A stretch of 64,000 nt of DNA from Terriglobia bacterium (GCA_028716525.1 JAQUPQ010000016.1:1-64000), one strand, 5' to 3'. Counted from the first letter of the stretch, positions 9,060-17,621 are shown. The notes: a model not told the origin generated them from the sequence alone. Made by a program: numbers and translations.

Positions 9060-10766
9060 ATGTATATTCTCGGTTTAACCACCATGGGTGAATCTGCCGC
9101 CGCGCTGTTGCGTGACGGTCAACTCGTCGCAGCGGCGGAAGAAGAGCGATTTTCCCGCAAGAAACATCATATTGGATTCCCATTCAATGCGGTCCGTTAT
9201 TGCCTCGACGAAGCCGGGATTGGGCTCAAAGATGTCGCCTATGTGGGACATTATTGGAAACCCTGGGTGCTGGGTCACCGCATCATTCAAACATTGGCCA
9301 CGCTTCCCACCGCGTATTCTCACTTCAGAGCCCGTGTGGCTCGCGGACGCGACCAGCTCACGGGGGCCTACCGTGTGATGTTCAAATTACGCTCCACCTT
9401 GGAGCGCAATTTCGGACCGGGCCCTTACCAGCTGGTTTATGTGGATCACCACATGTCCCATGCCGCCAGCGCCTTTCTGGTGTCGCCCTTCGACTCCGCC
9501 GCCGTCTTCACAGTGGACGGCGTGGGAGAAGATACCACGACTCTTTTTGCGCATGGGCAGGGCACACGTATCCGCGAGATCAGTCGCGTCCGATTGCCGC
9601 ATTCCCTGGGTCAGTTTTATTCCGCGGTGACGAACTTTCTCGGGTTCGACATGTTCCAAGGGGACGAGTACAAAGTGATGGGAATGGCGGCTTGGGGTGA
9701 ACCGGAATTTGCCGATGCCCTTCACCAGAAGGTGCTGAAGTCCAACGGGCACGGCGATTTTCGCCTCGACATTTCCTACGTCGACCATCAACTGGCCCGC
9801 AAGAATCTTTTTAGCGAGAAAATGAAACAGTTGCTGGGAGAACCTCGGCTTCCCAAGGAAGAGATCCTTCAACGGCATTTTAATGTAGCCGCCAGCGCTC
9901 AGCGGGTGCTTGAAGACATTGCCATGGACCTGGTTGAATATCTGCGCCGGCAGACGCACGAAGAGAATCTGGTGATGGCCGGCGGAGTGGCCCTGAATTC
10001 GGTGATGAACGGACGCATAGTGCGGGATTCGGGCTTTAAGAATATTTACATTCAACCCGCGGCGATGGACGCCGGGGGATCGCTGGGCTCGGCCTTGTAT
10101 GTGTGGCACACCGTCCTGGGACACGGACGAGAGTTTGTGATGCGTCATGCCTATACCGGTCCCGGGTTCACACAGGAACAATGCCTTCAGGCAATTCAAG
10201 ATCGACCCTTAGGTTATGTGGAAGCGTCGGAAGAGGATGTCATTCAACGTACGGCGCGCTCTGTCGCCGACGGAAAACTGGTGGCCTGGTTTCAAGGACG
10301 GATGGAATGGGGCCCTCGAGCCCTCGGGTCCAGAAGTTTTCTGGCCGATCCCCGCCGCCCCGAAATCAAAGAAACGATCAATCGAAAAATTAAATTGCGA
10401 GAACCCTTCCGGCCTTTCGCGCCCTCCATCTTGGAGGAGTACTGCGAAGAGGTGTTTGGCGCTCGATTCGACGCTCCCTTTATGATTACCGTGTTTCCTG
10501 TCCGTGAAGAAATGAAAAAGAAAATTCCGGCGGTGATTCACGTCGATGGAACGGCCCGCCCTCAATTGGTTTCGAAAAAAGAAAGTCCCCGCTACTGGAA
10601 GGTGATTGACGAATTCAGGAAGATCTCCGGGGTTCCCGTCGTCCTCAATACTTCCTTCAATATCCAAGAGCCCATCGTGTGCACGCCTCAAGATGCGGTC
10701 AACTGTTTTCTCCGCTCGGACGCCGACCTTCTGGTCATGGACCGTCTGCTGATCACAAAGAAGTAA
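9060..10766 (+). CDS. NodU/CmcH-family carbamoyltransferase
   Basis: Transfers a carbamoyl group from carbamoyl phosphate, via carbamoyl-AMP, to a hydroxyl; in a glycan locus the target would be a sugar. At 568 residues the length is normal for the family. Both halves are present: the N-terminal Kae1-like part has MYILGLTTMGESAAALLRDG, AAAEEERFSRKKH and the metal-binding HHMSHAASAF (about 130-139). The YrdC-like C-terminal part has WGPRALGSRS (about 417-426). It is the last gene of the polysaccharide run, 176 bases after the previous gene, and faces a convergent gene downstream. The acceptor is unknown. Confidence 0.9.
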   Translation: MYILGLTTMGESAAALLRDGQLVAAAEEERFSRKKHHIGFPFNAVRYCLDEAGIGLKDVAYVGHYWKPWVLGHRIIQTLATLPTAYSHFRARVARGRDQLTGAYRVMFKLRSTLERNFGPGPYQLVYVDHHMSHAASAFLVSPFDSAAVFTVDGVGEDTTTLFAHGQGTRIREISRVRLPHSLGQFYSAVTNFLGFDMFQGDEYKVMGMAAWGEPEFADALHQKVLKSNGHGDFRLDISYVDHQLARKNLFSEKMKQLLGEPRLPKEEILQRHFNVAASAQRVLEDIAMDLVEYLRRQTHEENLVMAGGVALNSVMNGRIVRDSGFKNIYIQPAAMDAGGSLGSALYVWHTVLGHGREFVMRHAYTGPGFTQEQCLQAIQDRPLGYVEASEEDVIQRTARSVADGKLVAWFQGRMEWGPRALGSRSFLADPRRPEIKETINRKIKLREPFRPFAPSILEEYCEEVFGARFDAPFMITVFPVREEMKKKIPAVIHVDGTARPQLVSKKESPRYWKVIDEFRKISGVPVVLNTSFNIQEPIVCTPQDAVNCFLRSDADLLVMDRLLITKK

Positions 10767-10975
10767 TTTTAAATTTTAGCCCGAACAGGGGGAGAGATGC
10801 GCCTGGATTCGATTTCCGGCGTTGACTCATGCTTGAGTTTACGCGAAAACTGGAGGGCTTTTTTAACCGCCAGGTAAGCTCCGGGGGCAGAGAGGGAATT
10901 CTCGGTTCGTGGCGTTGTGGGTGCCGTCCTGCCGCTCATTGCCGTTGAATTCAAAATAAATCACCGCCCGAGTTG

Positions 10976-11971
10976 TCAGCGAATGGAAAAGGGCGAAAAC
11001 GTAAAACACAGAATAAAGATCACGAGTGAAGTAAACGCCAGCAATCTTCTTCCCGGCCCGAGCTGGGTTTCCTCATCCAACAAACGAGGATGACGCGTCC
11101 CCAGAAACAGCATAATGACCGCCCACATCAACCATCCGGGCCAGTACAGCAATCCGATGGGCACCAATCCGACAGTAAAAAGGCGAGACAGGGTTTTGTG
11201 ATGTTTCCCCAGGACGGAGTAGAGAATGTGACCACCGTCGAGCTGTCCAATCGGAAGCAGATTTAAGGCCGTGGCGAAAATTCCCACCCAGGCGGCAAAG
11301 GCCACGGGATGGAGATAAATATCAAATCCCTCAGGAACCTTGAGTCGCAAGAGCCTTTCTGTAAATTTGAAGATGAGCGGATCGCCGAAAACCAAACTGC
11401 TGCCGGATCCCGAGGTCGAGGGAACGACCCGGGAATACATCAACGACAGGACCAGCGCCGGAATTGCGAAAATAAATCCGACAATGGGTCCGGCCGCGCC
11501 GATGTCGAACAAGGCCTTGCGGTTTGTGATCGGCGATTTGATGCGGATAAAAGCGCCCAATGTGCCGATCAGGGTGGGCGCAGGAATAAAATAGGGCAGG
11601 GTGGCTTCAATACGGTAGTACTTGCATGCCACATAATGTCCCATCTCGTGAGACAGCAGAATTCCCATCAAGGTGAAGGAAAAAGGAAGTCCGGCCAGGA
11701 GGATCGTAGGATGAAAGCAGATGGTCAAAAAGAAGTTGAGGTTGAGATCAATGGCGTTCTCCGTCGTGTACGCATGCGCCAGTTGGGTTCCCACAACCAG
11801 GGTGGTGAATAGTGTGGCGACGAATAAGATCCCGTGCAGCCAGTATTTGGGCTGATGACGAATGGGGACCGCTTCTTCGTCCAGCGAAAGCGTGACGTAG
11901 GGTTCTGGGGGGTGTGAATCAAATTGAGAAGACATTGGATAATGGTCGATCAGTCTTTGAAGAGTCCTCAT
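10976..11971 (-). CDS. Site-2-protease-like M50 membrane metallopeptidase
   Basis: A 331-residue integral membrane zinc protease, possibly for regulated intramembrane proteolysis. It has the HEMGH zinc motif in a helix (about 108-112) and the second metal motif NLLPIGQLDGGH further on, with five or more hydrophobic helices around them. There is no PDZ domain, so it belongs to the short M50 group common in Acidobacteriota and cyanobacteria rather than RseP. The ATG at 11971 has GGAG six bases upstream; ATGs at 11992 and 11935 are alternatives. It lies downstream of HU but beyond a terminator, so it is probably transcribed separately. The substrate is unknown. Confidence 0.85.
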   Translation of the reverse strand: MRTLQRLIDHYPMSSQFDSHPPEPYVTLSLDEEAVPIRHQPKYWLHGILFVATLFTTLVVGTQLAHAYTTENAIDLNLNFFLTICFHPTILLAGLPFSFTLMGILLSHEMGHYVACKYYRIEATLPYFIPAPTLIGTLGAFIRIKSPITNRKALFDIGAAGPIVGFIFAIPALVLSLMYSRVVPSTSGSGSSLVFGDPLIFKFTERLLRLKVPEGFDIYLHPVAFAAWVGIFATALNLLPIGQLDGGHILYSVLGKHHKTLSRLFTVGLVPIGLLYWPGWLMWAVIMLFLGTRHPRLLDEETQLGPGRRLLAFTSLVIFILCFTFSPFSIR

Positions 11972-11983
11972 AGGGACTCCAGG

Positions 11984-12019
11984 CAAAAACAAAAGAGCGA
12001 GACAAGATGTTTGTCTCGC
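11984..12019 (-). terminator. Rho-independent terminator after the HU gene
   Basis: A perfect 9-bp stem (GCGAGACAA / TTGTCTCGC) with a 5-base loop occupies 11997-12019. Reading the minus strand it is followed by a T-rich tract (TCTTTTGTTTTT, 11994-11984). It lies about 60 bases past the HU stop codon and just before the M50 gene. Confidence 0.85.
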
Positions 12020-12080
12020 CCCCTAGAGAATCCCTGACTGCTGATGCTGCTGGAAATCGCGCCCCGGTCACGAATCAGCG

Positions 12081-12347
12081 CTAGTCCAAATGCAATTCCT
12101 TTCCAGGCTTAAAACGCACGGCTTTTCCGGGCTTAATGGCCACTTCCGTCCCGGTCCGCGGATTGCGCCCAATGCCCGTCTTTCGAGGTTTTACATTAAA
12201 AACTCCAAACCCTCGCAGTTCGATACGTTCGCCGCGTTTGAGCGCGCCTTTCATCGCATCAAATACGCCTTCCACCGCCATTTCCGCTTTAGTTTTTGAG
12301 ATACCCGTCTTGTTCACCACTTCATTGACGATGTCCAGTTTGATCAA
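12081..12347 (-). CDS. HU-family DNA-binding protein
   Basis: An 88-residue nucleoid protein that bends DNA as a dimer. The whole HU/IHF fold is visible: helices NEVVNKTGISKTKAEMAVEG, then the beta-arm RGFGVFNVKPRKTGIGRNPR with the DNA-intercalating proline in GRNPRTG, and the C-terminal KPGKAVRFKPGKEL. The start codon is TTG, fixed by a strong AAGGAGG five bases upstream (about 12353-12359 on the minus strand) and by the family's usual MxKxD N terminus. It is monocistronic with its own terminator. Confidence 0.95.
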   Translation of the reverse strand: MIKLDIVNEVVNKTGISKTKAEMAVEGVFDAMKGALKRGERIELRGFGVFNVKPRKTGIGRNPRTGTEVAIKPGKAVRFKPGKELHLD

Positions 12348-12663
12348 GGCGTCCTCCTTGGCGTTCTTCTGACAGATTGATGATTACTCAGCTGATGGGG
12401 CCGCTGTTATTTCCTAAGGAAGCCTATGCTAATGAAGGCACTCCAAATGTGTCAAGATGAATCTAACCAGCCTCAAAAGAAGCAGATAAATTCCCTTGCG
12501 AATTATGAGATTTCATTTGAATTGGCGCCTGCCGAAGCCACACTTCACCCTGAGGAGAAAACACGCTGCTCGTACCTGTCTCCGGATGCCCGAAGCCGAC
12601 GCCCCAAGGGCGCTGGCTCGCATGATAATCAGAATGACACCCTGGTCCTGAACGCCTAAGGCC
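12348..12663. other. Intergenic region, HU leader side
   Basis: 316 bases. The HU Shine-Dalgarno is at the low-coordinate edge. A 77-codon plus-strand reading frame (12426-12659) shows no family resemblance or ribosome site and is not called. I see no clear promoter or repeat. Confidence 0.5.
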
Positions 12664-13452
12664 TTAAAAATTAACCCCCCCGGACCAATGCCAATGGTGG
12701 CAGAGAGTGCAGGAAGTTTGTCCTCCGGTGATATGGACGTTGGCGGTTGAACCGCCGGGTCCATGGCAGCTCAGGCATGAGGCCACGCTCGCGGAGTTCG
12801 TGTGAGTCACCTTGAACTGGCCCGCCAGGTTGGCGTTAAGCATTTCGACGGTATACTTAGCTACCGAGGCTGTGAGTTGTGCGCAACGCTCTGCTCTCTG
12901 CGGGTCCGTGGTTTTGTATTGTGTGTGCTTGCACCAGAGGGTCACTGATTCGTGACACAACTGGGACTTTGCGATCGTCGGGTCGATGTAATACTTGGGA
13001 TTCTTGGGTGTGTAGGTCGGGAGCGGCGTGGTTCCATACCACCCAAAAACCTCATTGATTATGGGGTTGGCTTTGGACGAGGCCAAGACCAAGTAGAGCG
13101 CTGAAGCAATCCCGTTGAGCGCGCCGCACAGCGTGCCCCATCCCGCTACTCCAGCCGAGCCGTACTTGGCCATGGCCGTCGGGATGAAAGTGAACGGAGC
13201 ACCGACTTGATCCTGCAGCTGGCCGATGATTGAATCATAGGCTCCGTACATGCACCCGCCGGCATAGTAGGCGGCATAAGCGCGTTCCGCGACGACCACC
13301 GGGTCCAGCGCGACATAGGTCCAGGGAAGCGGGGGCAGTGAGGGATCAGTGGCCGCGTGCGTCAACAACGCAGTGGCTCCAGATCCGACAACTGTTCCGA
13401 GTGCAACTCCGCCTACCTGCTTAACGAAATCTCTGCGGTCAGATTGTTTCAT
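12664..13452 (-). CDS. Tat-exported dihaem cytochrome, split-Soret/C_GCAxxG_C_C-like
   Basis: A 262-residue exported electron-transfer protein. It begins with a twin-arginine signal (SDRRDFVKQVGG followed by a hydrophobic stretch to THAA). The middle resembles C_GCAxxG_C_C proteins: YAGGCMYGAYDSIIGQL, GWGTLCGALNGIASAL and CHESVTLWC. Two c-type haem sites, CLSCH (226-230) and CTLCH (248-252), lie close to the C terminus, with extra His in HHWHW as possible axial ligands. This order (Tat, Cys-rich fold, two terminal CxxCH) recalls split-Soret cytochrome c of sulfate reducers. AAGGAG nine bases upstream supports the ATG at 13452. It stands alone and its redox partner is not evident. Confidence 0.75.
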   Translation of the reverse strand: MKQSDRRDFVKQVGGVALGTVVGSGATALLTHAATDPSLPPLPWTYVALDPVVVAERAYAAYYAGGCMYGAYDSIIGQLQDQVGAPFTFIPTAMAKYGSAGVAGWGTLCGALNGIASALYLVLASSKANPIINEVFGWYGTTPLPTYTPKNPKYYIDPTIAKSQLCHESVTLWCKHTQYKTTDPQRAERCAQLTASVAKYTVEMLNANLAGQFKVTHTNSASVASCLSCHGPGGSTANVHITGGQTSCTLCHHWHWSGGVNF

Positions 13453-13560
13453 ATCTATTGGCTCCTTGGGCGAAAGGTCCCTATTGCGATTAAAATTATG
13501 AATGATTGATTACCCATTAAGTCTGGATTGAAGCAGCGAACTTTCATTAACGTCACTGTG

Positions 13561-13821
13561 CTATATTTCCACTGCGAGTGAGAAAATTCGCTGATTCGAA
13601 AATAGTGGTGCAATTGGCATTCCAATTCTGTATGTCCGGAAGTTTGCCGAACCTTTTAAGGCGGTGATCTTTATCCTTTCACCGACACGCGGGACTGATT
13701 CTGGAATGTTTTGTCGAAACAGTTCTGTTGCATTTTTTGTTGCACCAATACGGACTCTGACGTGTGTGATAGTTCTGAAATGCAAACCAAAATCGTCTAG
13801 AAAAAGCATTGGAGTTGCCAT
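13561..13821 (-). CDS. Possible small hypothetical protein
   Basis: An 86-codon reading frame in AT-richer DNA between the cytochrome and dcd. Its sequence contains NIPESVPRVGERIKITALKG, which looks more protein-like than most chance frames. There is no Shine-Dalgarno and no recognised domain, and the start codon overlaps an inverted repeat. It could equally be a remnant or chance frame. Confidence 0.25.
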   Translation of the reverse strand: MATPMLFLDDFGLHFRTITHVRVRIGATKNATELFRQNIPESVPRVGERIKITALKGSANFRTYRIGMPIAPLFSNQRIFSLAVEI

Positions 13822-13837
13822 CGAATTTCATTCGATG
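13819..13837. repeat. Perfect inverted repeat upstream of dcd
   Basis: CATCGAAT, three-base spacer, ATTCGATG: an 8-bp perfect inverted repeat about 50 bases before the dcd start. It has no T tract on the plus side, so it is more likely an operator-like or structured leader site than a terminator. Function is inferred only from position. Confidence 0.4.
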
Positions 13838-13886
13838 ATATCTTCTCGAGGATTTTGACAAATCAATTTTGCAGAGGAGCCTTCCT

Positions 13887-14441
13887 TTGAGCATCAAGCC
13901 TGATCGTTGGATCCGTCGAATGGCGGTGGAGCACAAGATGATTGAGCCTTTTGCCGACCGGCAGGTGCGCGACGGCAAAATCTCCTATGGGATTTCTTCC
14001 TACGGCTACGATCTGCGCGTTTCGGACGAGTTCAAGATCTTTACGAACATCAACTCTACGGTTGTGGATCCGAAGAATTTCGACCCCCGTTCGTTTGTTG
14101 AATTTCGAGGCGAGGTCTGTATCATCCCGCCCAATTCCTTTGCCTTGGCCAAGTCGGTGGAATACTTTCGAATTCCTCGCAATGTCTTAACCGTCTGCGT
14201 CGGAAAGTCCACCTATGCCCGCTGCGGCATCATTGTGAACGTCACGCCGTTCGAACCTGAATGGGAAGGCTATGTGACGCTGGAGATTTCAAACACCACG
14301 CCGCTTCCGGCCAAGGTGTATGCCAACGAAGGGCTGTGCCAGATTCTTTTCTTTGAATCCGACGAGCCGTGCGAGATTTCCTACAGAGACAAGCAGGGCA
14401 AATACCAGAAGCAGACCGGGATCGTCTTGCCGCGGATTTGA
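13887..14441 (+). CDS. dcd: dCTP deaminase
   Basis: Deaminates dCTP to dUTP for thymidylate synthesis. The protein is 184 residues, close to the usual length. It has the N-terminal [30 protein letters not shown] (36-52), a [10 protein letters not shown] block, and [17 protein letters not shown], which holds the family's catalytic Glu. The C-terminal [17 protein letters not shown] is also standard. The start is TTG at 13887 because GAGGAG lies seven bases upstream and the family N terminus begins there; a TTG at 13869 is upstream of that site. A heptamer repeat element follows the stop by 11 bases. Confidence 0.93.
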   Translation: MSIKPDRWIRRMAVEHKMIEPFADRQVRDGKISYGISSYGYDLRVSDEFKIFTNINSTVVDPKNFDPRSFVEFRGEVCIIPPNSFALAKSVEYFRIPRNVLTVCVGKSTYARCGIIVNVTPFEPEWEGYVTLEISNTTPLPAKVYANEGLCQILFFESDEPCEISYRDKQGKYQKQTGIVLPRI

Positions 14442-14451
14442 AATCTTAAAA

Positions 14452-14652
14452 GCAGGTGTCGGGTGTCAGGTGTCAGGTGTCGGGTGCCAGGAAGTGAGGG
14501 AATGGCTGAAAACAAATTTAAGGTAAGGAAACAACATCAACGGCCTGTTCAAGCAAATCAATCAGAATTCATCAATGAGACGGAAATAAATCGATCTTCT
14601 TCCTCTCCCTGACCCCCGAAACCCGACACCCGACCCCTGCTCCCCGCTCCTC
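14452..14652. repeat. Inverted pair of heptanucleotide tandem repeats
   Basis: The left arm (14453-14491) is five tandem copies of the 7-mer RGGTGYC. The right arm (about 14606-14640) is the complementary orientation, with copies such as ACCCGAC. About 115 bases of non-repetitive sequence separate them. The element fills most of the dcd to carbonic-anhydrase gap. Related arrays occur at 17592 and 31095, each directly 3' of a gene. Confidence 0.75.
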
Positions 14653-14730
14653 GTCTTGCCAATCGAAACTCCTTGTGCTAGCGTTGCGGATTCTTTAGCA
14701 TGAGGCGTCGCTCTAAGTGTGAGGGATCGA

Positions 14731-15264
14731 ATGATTTTGGAATATCAGGGAGTCCAGCCGAAGATCGCCGCAGGAGTTTACATTGCTCCCAGCGCCGACA
14801 TCATTGGCGATGTCGAGATCGGCGAAGATTCTTCCGTTTGGTTCCAGTGTGTGCTTCGGGGTGACGTTCATTACATTCGGATTGGTGCGCGATCCAACAT
14901 TCAAGACGGCTCGGTCCTCCATGTCCATCGGGGGCAATTCCCACTGGTCATCGGTAACGATGTCACGGTCGGTCACACCGTCACTTTGCATGGATGCACC
15001 ATCGAATCGAAGTGTTTGATAGGGATGGGATGCACGATCTTGAACAATGTGAAGGTGGGATCGGGTTCCATCATTGCGGCGGGCGCGCTGGTGACGGAGG
15101 GGACGGTGGTTCCGCCCCGGAGTTTATTCATGGGTGTCCCCGCAAAGTTTGTGCGCCATCTCAATGAGTCGGATGAACAGGAAATTCTGCGCTACGCCCG
15201 GAACTATGTGGAGTATCGGGCCGAGTACCTGAAAGCTCAGGGAGCCCAGGCGATTTCGTCATGA
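14731..15264 (+). CDS. Gamma-carbonic-anhydrase-like hexapeptide protein
   Basis: A 177-residue left-handed beta-helix protein of the gamma-CA/YrdA/PaaY group, trimeric, possibly hydrating CO2. Hexapeptide repeats run from about residue 20 to 125 (IGDVEIGEDSSVWFQCVLRG onward). The three candidate zinc His are H64 (QDGSVLH), H82 and H87 (GHTVTLH). The proton-shuttle acidic loop of archaeal Cam is absent, as in most bacterial members, so activity is uncertain. The ATG at 14731 has GAGGG five bases upstream; a GTG at 14719 is the alternative. The stop overlaps the hisS ATG (ATGA), so the two are cotranscribed. Confidence 0.88.
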   Translation: MILEYQGVQPKIAAGVYIAPSADIIGDVEIGEDSSVWFQCVLRGDVHYIRIGARSNIQDGSVLHVHRGQFPLVIGNDVTVGHTVTLHGCTIESKCLIGMGCTILNNVKVGSGSIIAAGALVTEGTVVPPRSLFMGVPAKFVRHLNESDEQEILRYARNYVEYRAEYLKAQGAQAISS

Positions 15265-16535
15265 TCAAAGCGATTCGAGGCACGCGCGATATTTTGCCGC
15301 CGGAGTCCGGGGCGTTTCAGTACGTCGAGACCCTGGCGCGCGAGGTCTTTCGCGTCTTTAATTTCGACGAAATCCGAACACCCATTTTCGAATCGGCGGA
15401 ACTGTTTGCCCGCAGCGTGGGAACCGAGACCGATATCGTTTCGAAGGAAATGTACACCTTTGCCGATCGCGATGAAACAACTTTGGCCTTGCGGCCTGAA
15501 GCGACGGCCTCGGTGGTGCGCGCTTTTATCGAACTTCAAATGTCGCAGGAGCCCGGCCTGAAGCGGTTCTACTACATCGGCCCCATGTTCCGGCGCGAAA
15601 GGCCGCAGAAGGGAAGGTATCGGCAGTTTTACCAGATCGGGGCGGAGGTGTTAGGCGGCGATCATCCCGCCATTGACGCCGAGGTTATCGAAATGGTGGT
15701 GGAATATTTGAATCGATTGGGCATTCGACCGTTTTCCTTATTGCTCAATTCGATCGGAGATTCCAAATGCCGGCCGAACTTTGTGAAGGCGCTCAAAGCG
15801 GCGGCCGGAGAAGTCAGGGACAAATTGTGCGAGAACTGCCAACGGCGTCTCGAAACCAACCCGCTGCGGGTGCTGGATTGCAAAGTGGAGTCCTGTCAGC
15901 CCTACATCAATCGATTTCCATCGATCCTCGAGTACCTTTGCGCCGACTGCCAAGCTCATTTTTCTGAATTGCGAGGCTTGTTGGATGCGCGGGGAATCGC
16001 CTATCAGATCACGCCAAGAATGGTGCGGGGCCTGGATTACTACACGCGTACCACTTTTGAAATCACCAGCGATCTTCTGGGCGCGCAGAATTCGCTGCTG
16101 GGCGGAGGGCGCTATGACGGTTTGTCCGAATCCATTGGCGGGCCCCCGGTGAAGGGAATTGGATTTGCCATCGGTTTGGACCGATTCGTCATGGTGCTCA
16201 CACAAATTCGTCCGGAGTTGGGAATGGATCGCCCCCAGGTGTATGTGGCCTGGTTGGGGACGAAGACTCTCTCCAAGGCTTACGAATTAACCCGGATGTT
16301 GCGCCGCGCCGGCGTGCGGTGCGCCATCGAGTTCGACGAAATGAAGTTGAAGAAGGCCCTTTCTAATGCTGATCGGTTGAAGGCGGCATTCGTGCTGATT
16401 GTGGGCGAAGACGAAATCGCCAAGAATAAGTTTGGATTAAAAGATATGAAAGGTGGCTCCCAAGTGTTCCTGGAAGAACGCGAACTGGTGACCCGTATCC
16501 AGGGCGCCCGGGAGGGATCGGCGGTTCCGGCCTAA
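15261..16535 (+). CDS. hisS: Histidyl-tRNA synthetase
   Basis: Class II synthetase charging tRNA-His; 424 residues, the usual bacterial length. It starts MIKAIRGTRDILPPES, typical for HisRS. Motif 2 is MFRRERPQKGRYRQFYQIG (about 110-128), the His-specific motif GLDYYTRTTFEI is at about 257, and motif 3 is GIGFAIGLDRF. The C-terminal anticodon-binding domain begins near VYVAWLGTK. It is coupled to the upstream hexapeptide gene through ATGA and followed 21 bases later by trpD. Confidence 0.97.
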   Translation: MIKAIRGTRDILPPESGAFQYVETLAREVFRVFNFDEIRTPIFESAELFARSVGTETDIVSKEMYTFADRDETTLALRPEATASVVRAFIELQMSQEPGLKRFYYIGPMFRRERPQKGRYRQFYQIGAEVLGGDHPAIDAEVIEMVVEYLNRLGIRPFSLLLNSIGDSKCRPNFVKALKAAAGEVRDKLCENCQRRLETNPLRVLDCKVESCQPYINRFPSILEYLCADCQAHFSELRGLLDARGIAYQITPRMVRGLDYYTRTTFEITSDLLGAQNSLLGGGRYDGLSESIGGPPVKGIGFAIGLDRFVMVLTQIRPELGMDRPQVYVAWLGTKTLSKAYELTRMLRRAGVRCAIEFDEMKLKKALSNADRLKAAFVLIVGEDEIAKNKFGLKDMKGGSQVFLEERELVTRIQGAREGSAVPA

Positions 16536-16556
16536 GCCGACCCCATCGAGATTGAA

Positions 16557-17579
16557 GTGGAAATTTCCAAGAAAGTTCTCGCACATCAATCCCTCAATTT
16601 TGAAGAAGCGCGTCAGCTCCTGACCGAAATTCGGGAGGACTGTTACTCCGACGAGCAGCTTAAAACTCTTCTCACGGCGTTGCATACGAAGGGCGAGACG
16701 GTCGATGAAATTGCAGGATTTGCCAGTGTGATGCGGGAACACGCTCTTCCGATCACCCCCCGCGCACGCGTGGTGGTGGATACTGCGGGCACGGGTGGAG
16801 ATGGGCACAATACATTCAATATTTCAACCGCTGCAGCGTTTGTGATCGCCGGTGCGGGTATTGCCATTGCCAAGCACGGGAATCGCGGGGCCACCAGTCA
16901 AACCGGGAGCGCCGATGTGATGGCGGCCCTGGGGGTGGAATTGGATTTGCCGGCGTCTGCGGTGGAAGAATGCCTGAATGAGATCGGCATCGCATTTTGT
17001 TTTGCTCAAAGATTTCATCGGGCAACAGAGCGGGTGGCCAAAGTTCGTCGGGAACTCGGATTTCGCACGATTTTTAACCTGTTGGGGCCTTTGACAAACC
17101 CCGCCAGGGTCAAGCGCCAGATCATCGGTGTTTGTGACCCCGAGACGGCCCGAAAGCTATCGGCGGCCTGCGATCGTTTGGGAAGTGAACATGTGTGGGT
17201 GGTGTGTGGAGAAGACGGTCTGGATGAGCTTTCGATTAGTTCAATCACATTTGTGAGCGAGATGAAACAAGGGAAATCCATGGAATTTGAGATTATTCCG
17301 GAGGATCTCGGTTTTGCTCGCGGGCAGATGGAGGATTTGGGCGGAGGGGATGCCCCGACCAACGCGACTCATCTCCGGAACGTTCTTTCAGGCGAGGATC
17401 AATCCGCCCGGCGTGACGCCGTGCTCCTCAACGCCGCGGCAGGGATTTTTGTAGCCGGTGCGGAATCACTGGAGCAAGCCTTGCGCTCTGCCCAAGACTC
17501 CATCGACGACGGTGCCGCCCTGCAAAAGCTTCACCAACTGGTGTCCACAACCCAACGCTTGAAACAACCCAAAGTCTGA
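16557..17579 (+). CDS. trpD: Anthranilate phosphoribosyltransferase
   Basis: Joins anthranilate and PRPP in tryptophan synthesis; 340 residues, normal length. The PRPP/anthranilate motif GTGGDGHNTFNISTAAA is near residue 79, followed by KHGNRGATSQTGSADVMAALG, then RFHRATERVAKVRRELGFRT and FNLLGPLTNPA. The start is GTG at 16557. No other trp gene is adjacent, so trpD is detached from any trp operon and sits in what looks like a housekeeping operon with hisS. A heptamer repeat starts 13 bases after the stop. Confidence 0.96.
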   Translation: MEISKKVLAHQSLNFEEARQLLTEIREDCYSDEQLKTLLTALHTKGETVDEIAGFASVMREHALPITPRARVVVDTAGTGGDGHNTFNISTAAAFVIAGAGIAIAKHGNRGATSQTGSADVMAALGVELDLPASAVEECLNEIGIAFCFAQRFHRATERVAKVRRELGFRTIFNLLGPLTNPARVKRQIIGVCDPETARKLSAACDRLGSEHVWVVCGEDGLDELSISSITFVSEMKQGKSMEFEIIPEDLGFARGQMEDLGGGDAPTNATHLRNVLSGEDQSARRDAVLLNAAAGIFVAGAESLEQALRSAQDSIDDGAALQKLHQLVSTTQRLKQPKV

Positions 17580-17591
17580 CTGCTCCGAAAA

Positions 17592-17621
17592 AAGGTGTCG
17601 GGTGTCGGGTGCCGGGTGTTC
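17592..17621. repeat. Heptanucleotide tandem repeat after trpD
   Basis: About 3.5 copies of the RGGTGYC 7-mer start 13 bases past the trpD stop. There is no obvious complementary arm here, unlike the elements after dcd and after the anti-sigma gene. Confidence 0.65.

Noticed and set aside
12426-12659. 77-codon plus-strand frame between HU and the cytochrome
   Set aside because: No ribosome site, low-complexity composition and no recognisable motif.
14453-14491. Heptamer array considered as a CRISPR remnant
   Set aside because: Units are 7 bases with no spacers and occur in inverted arms; there are no cas genes in the window.
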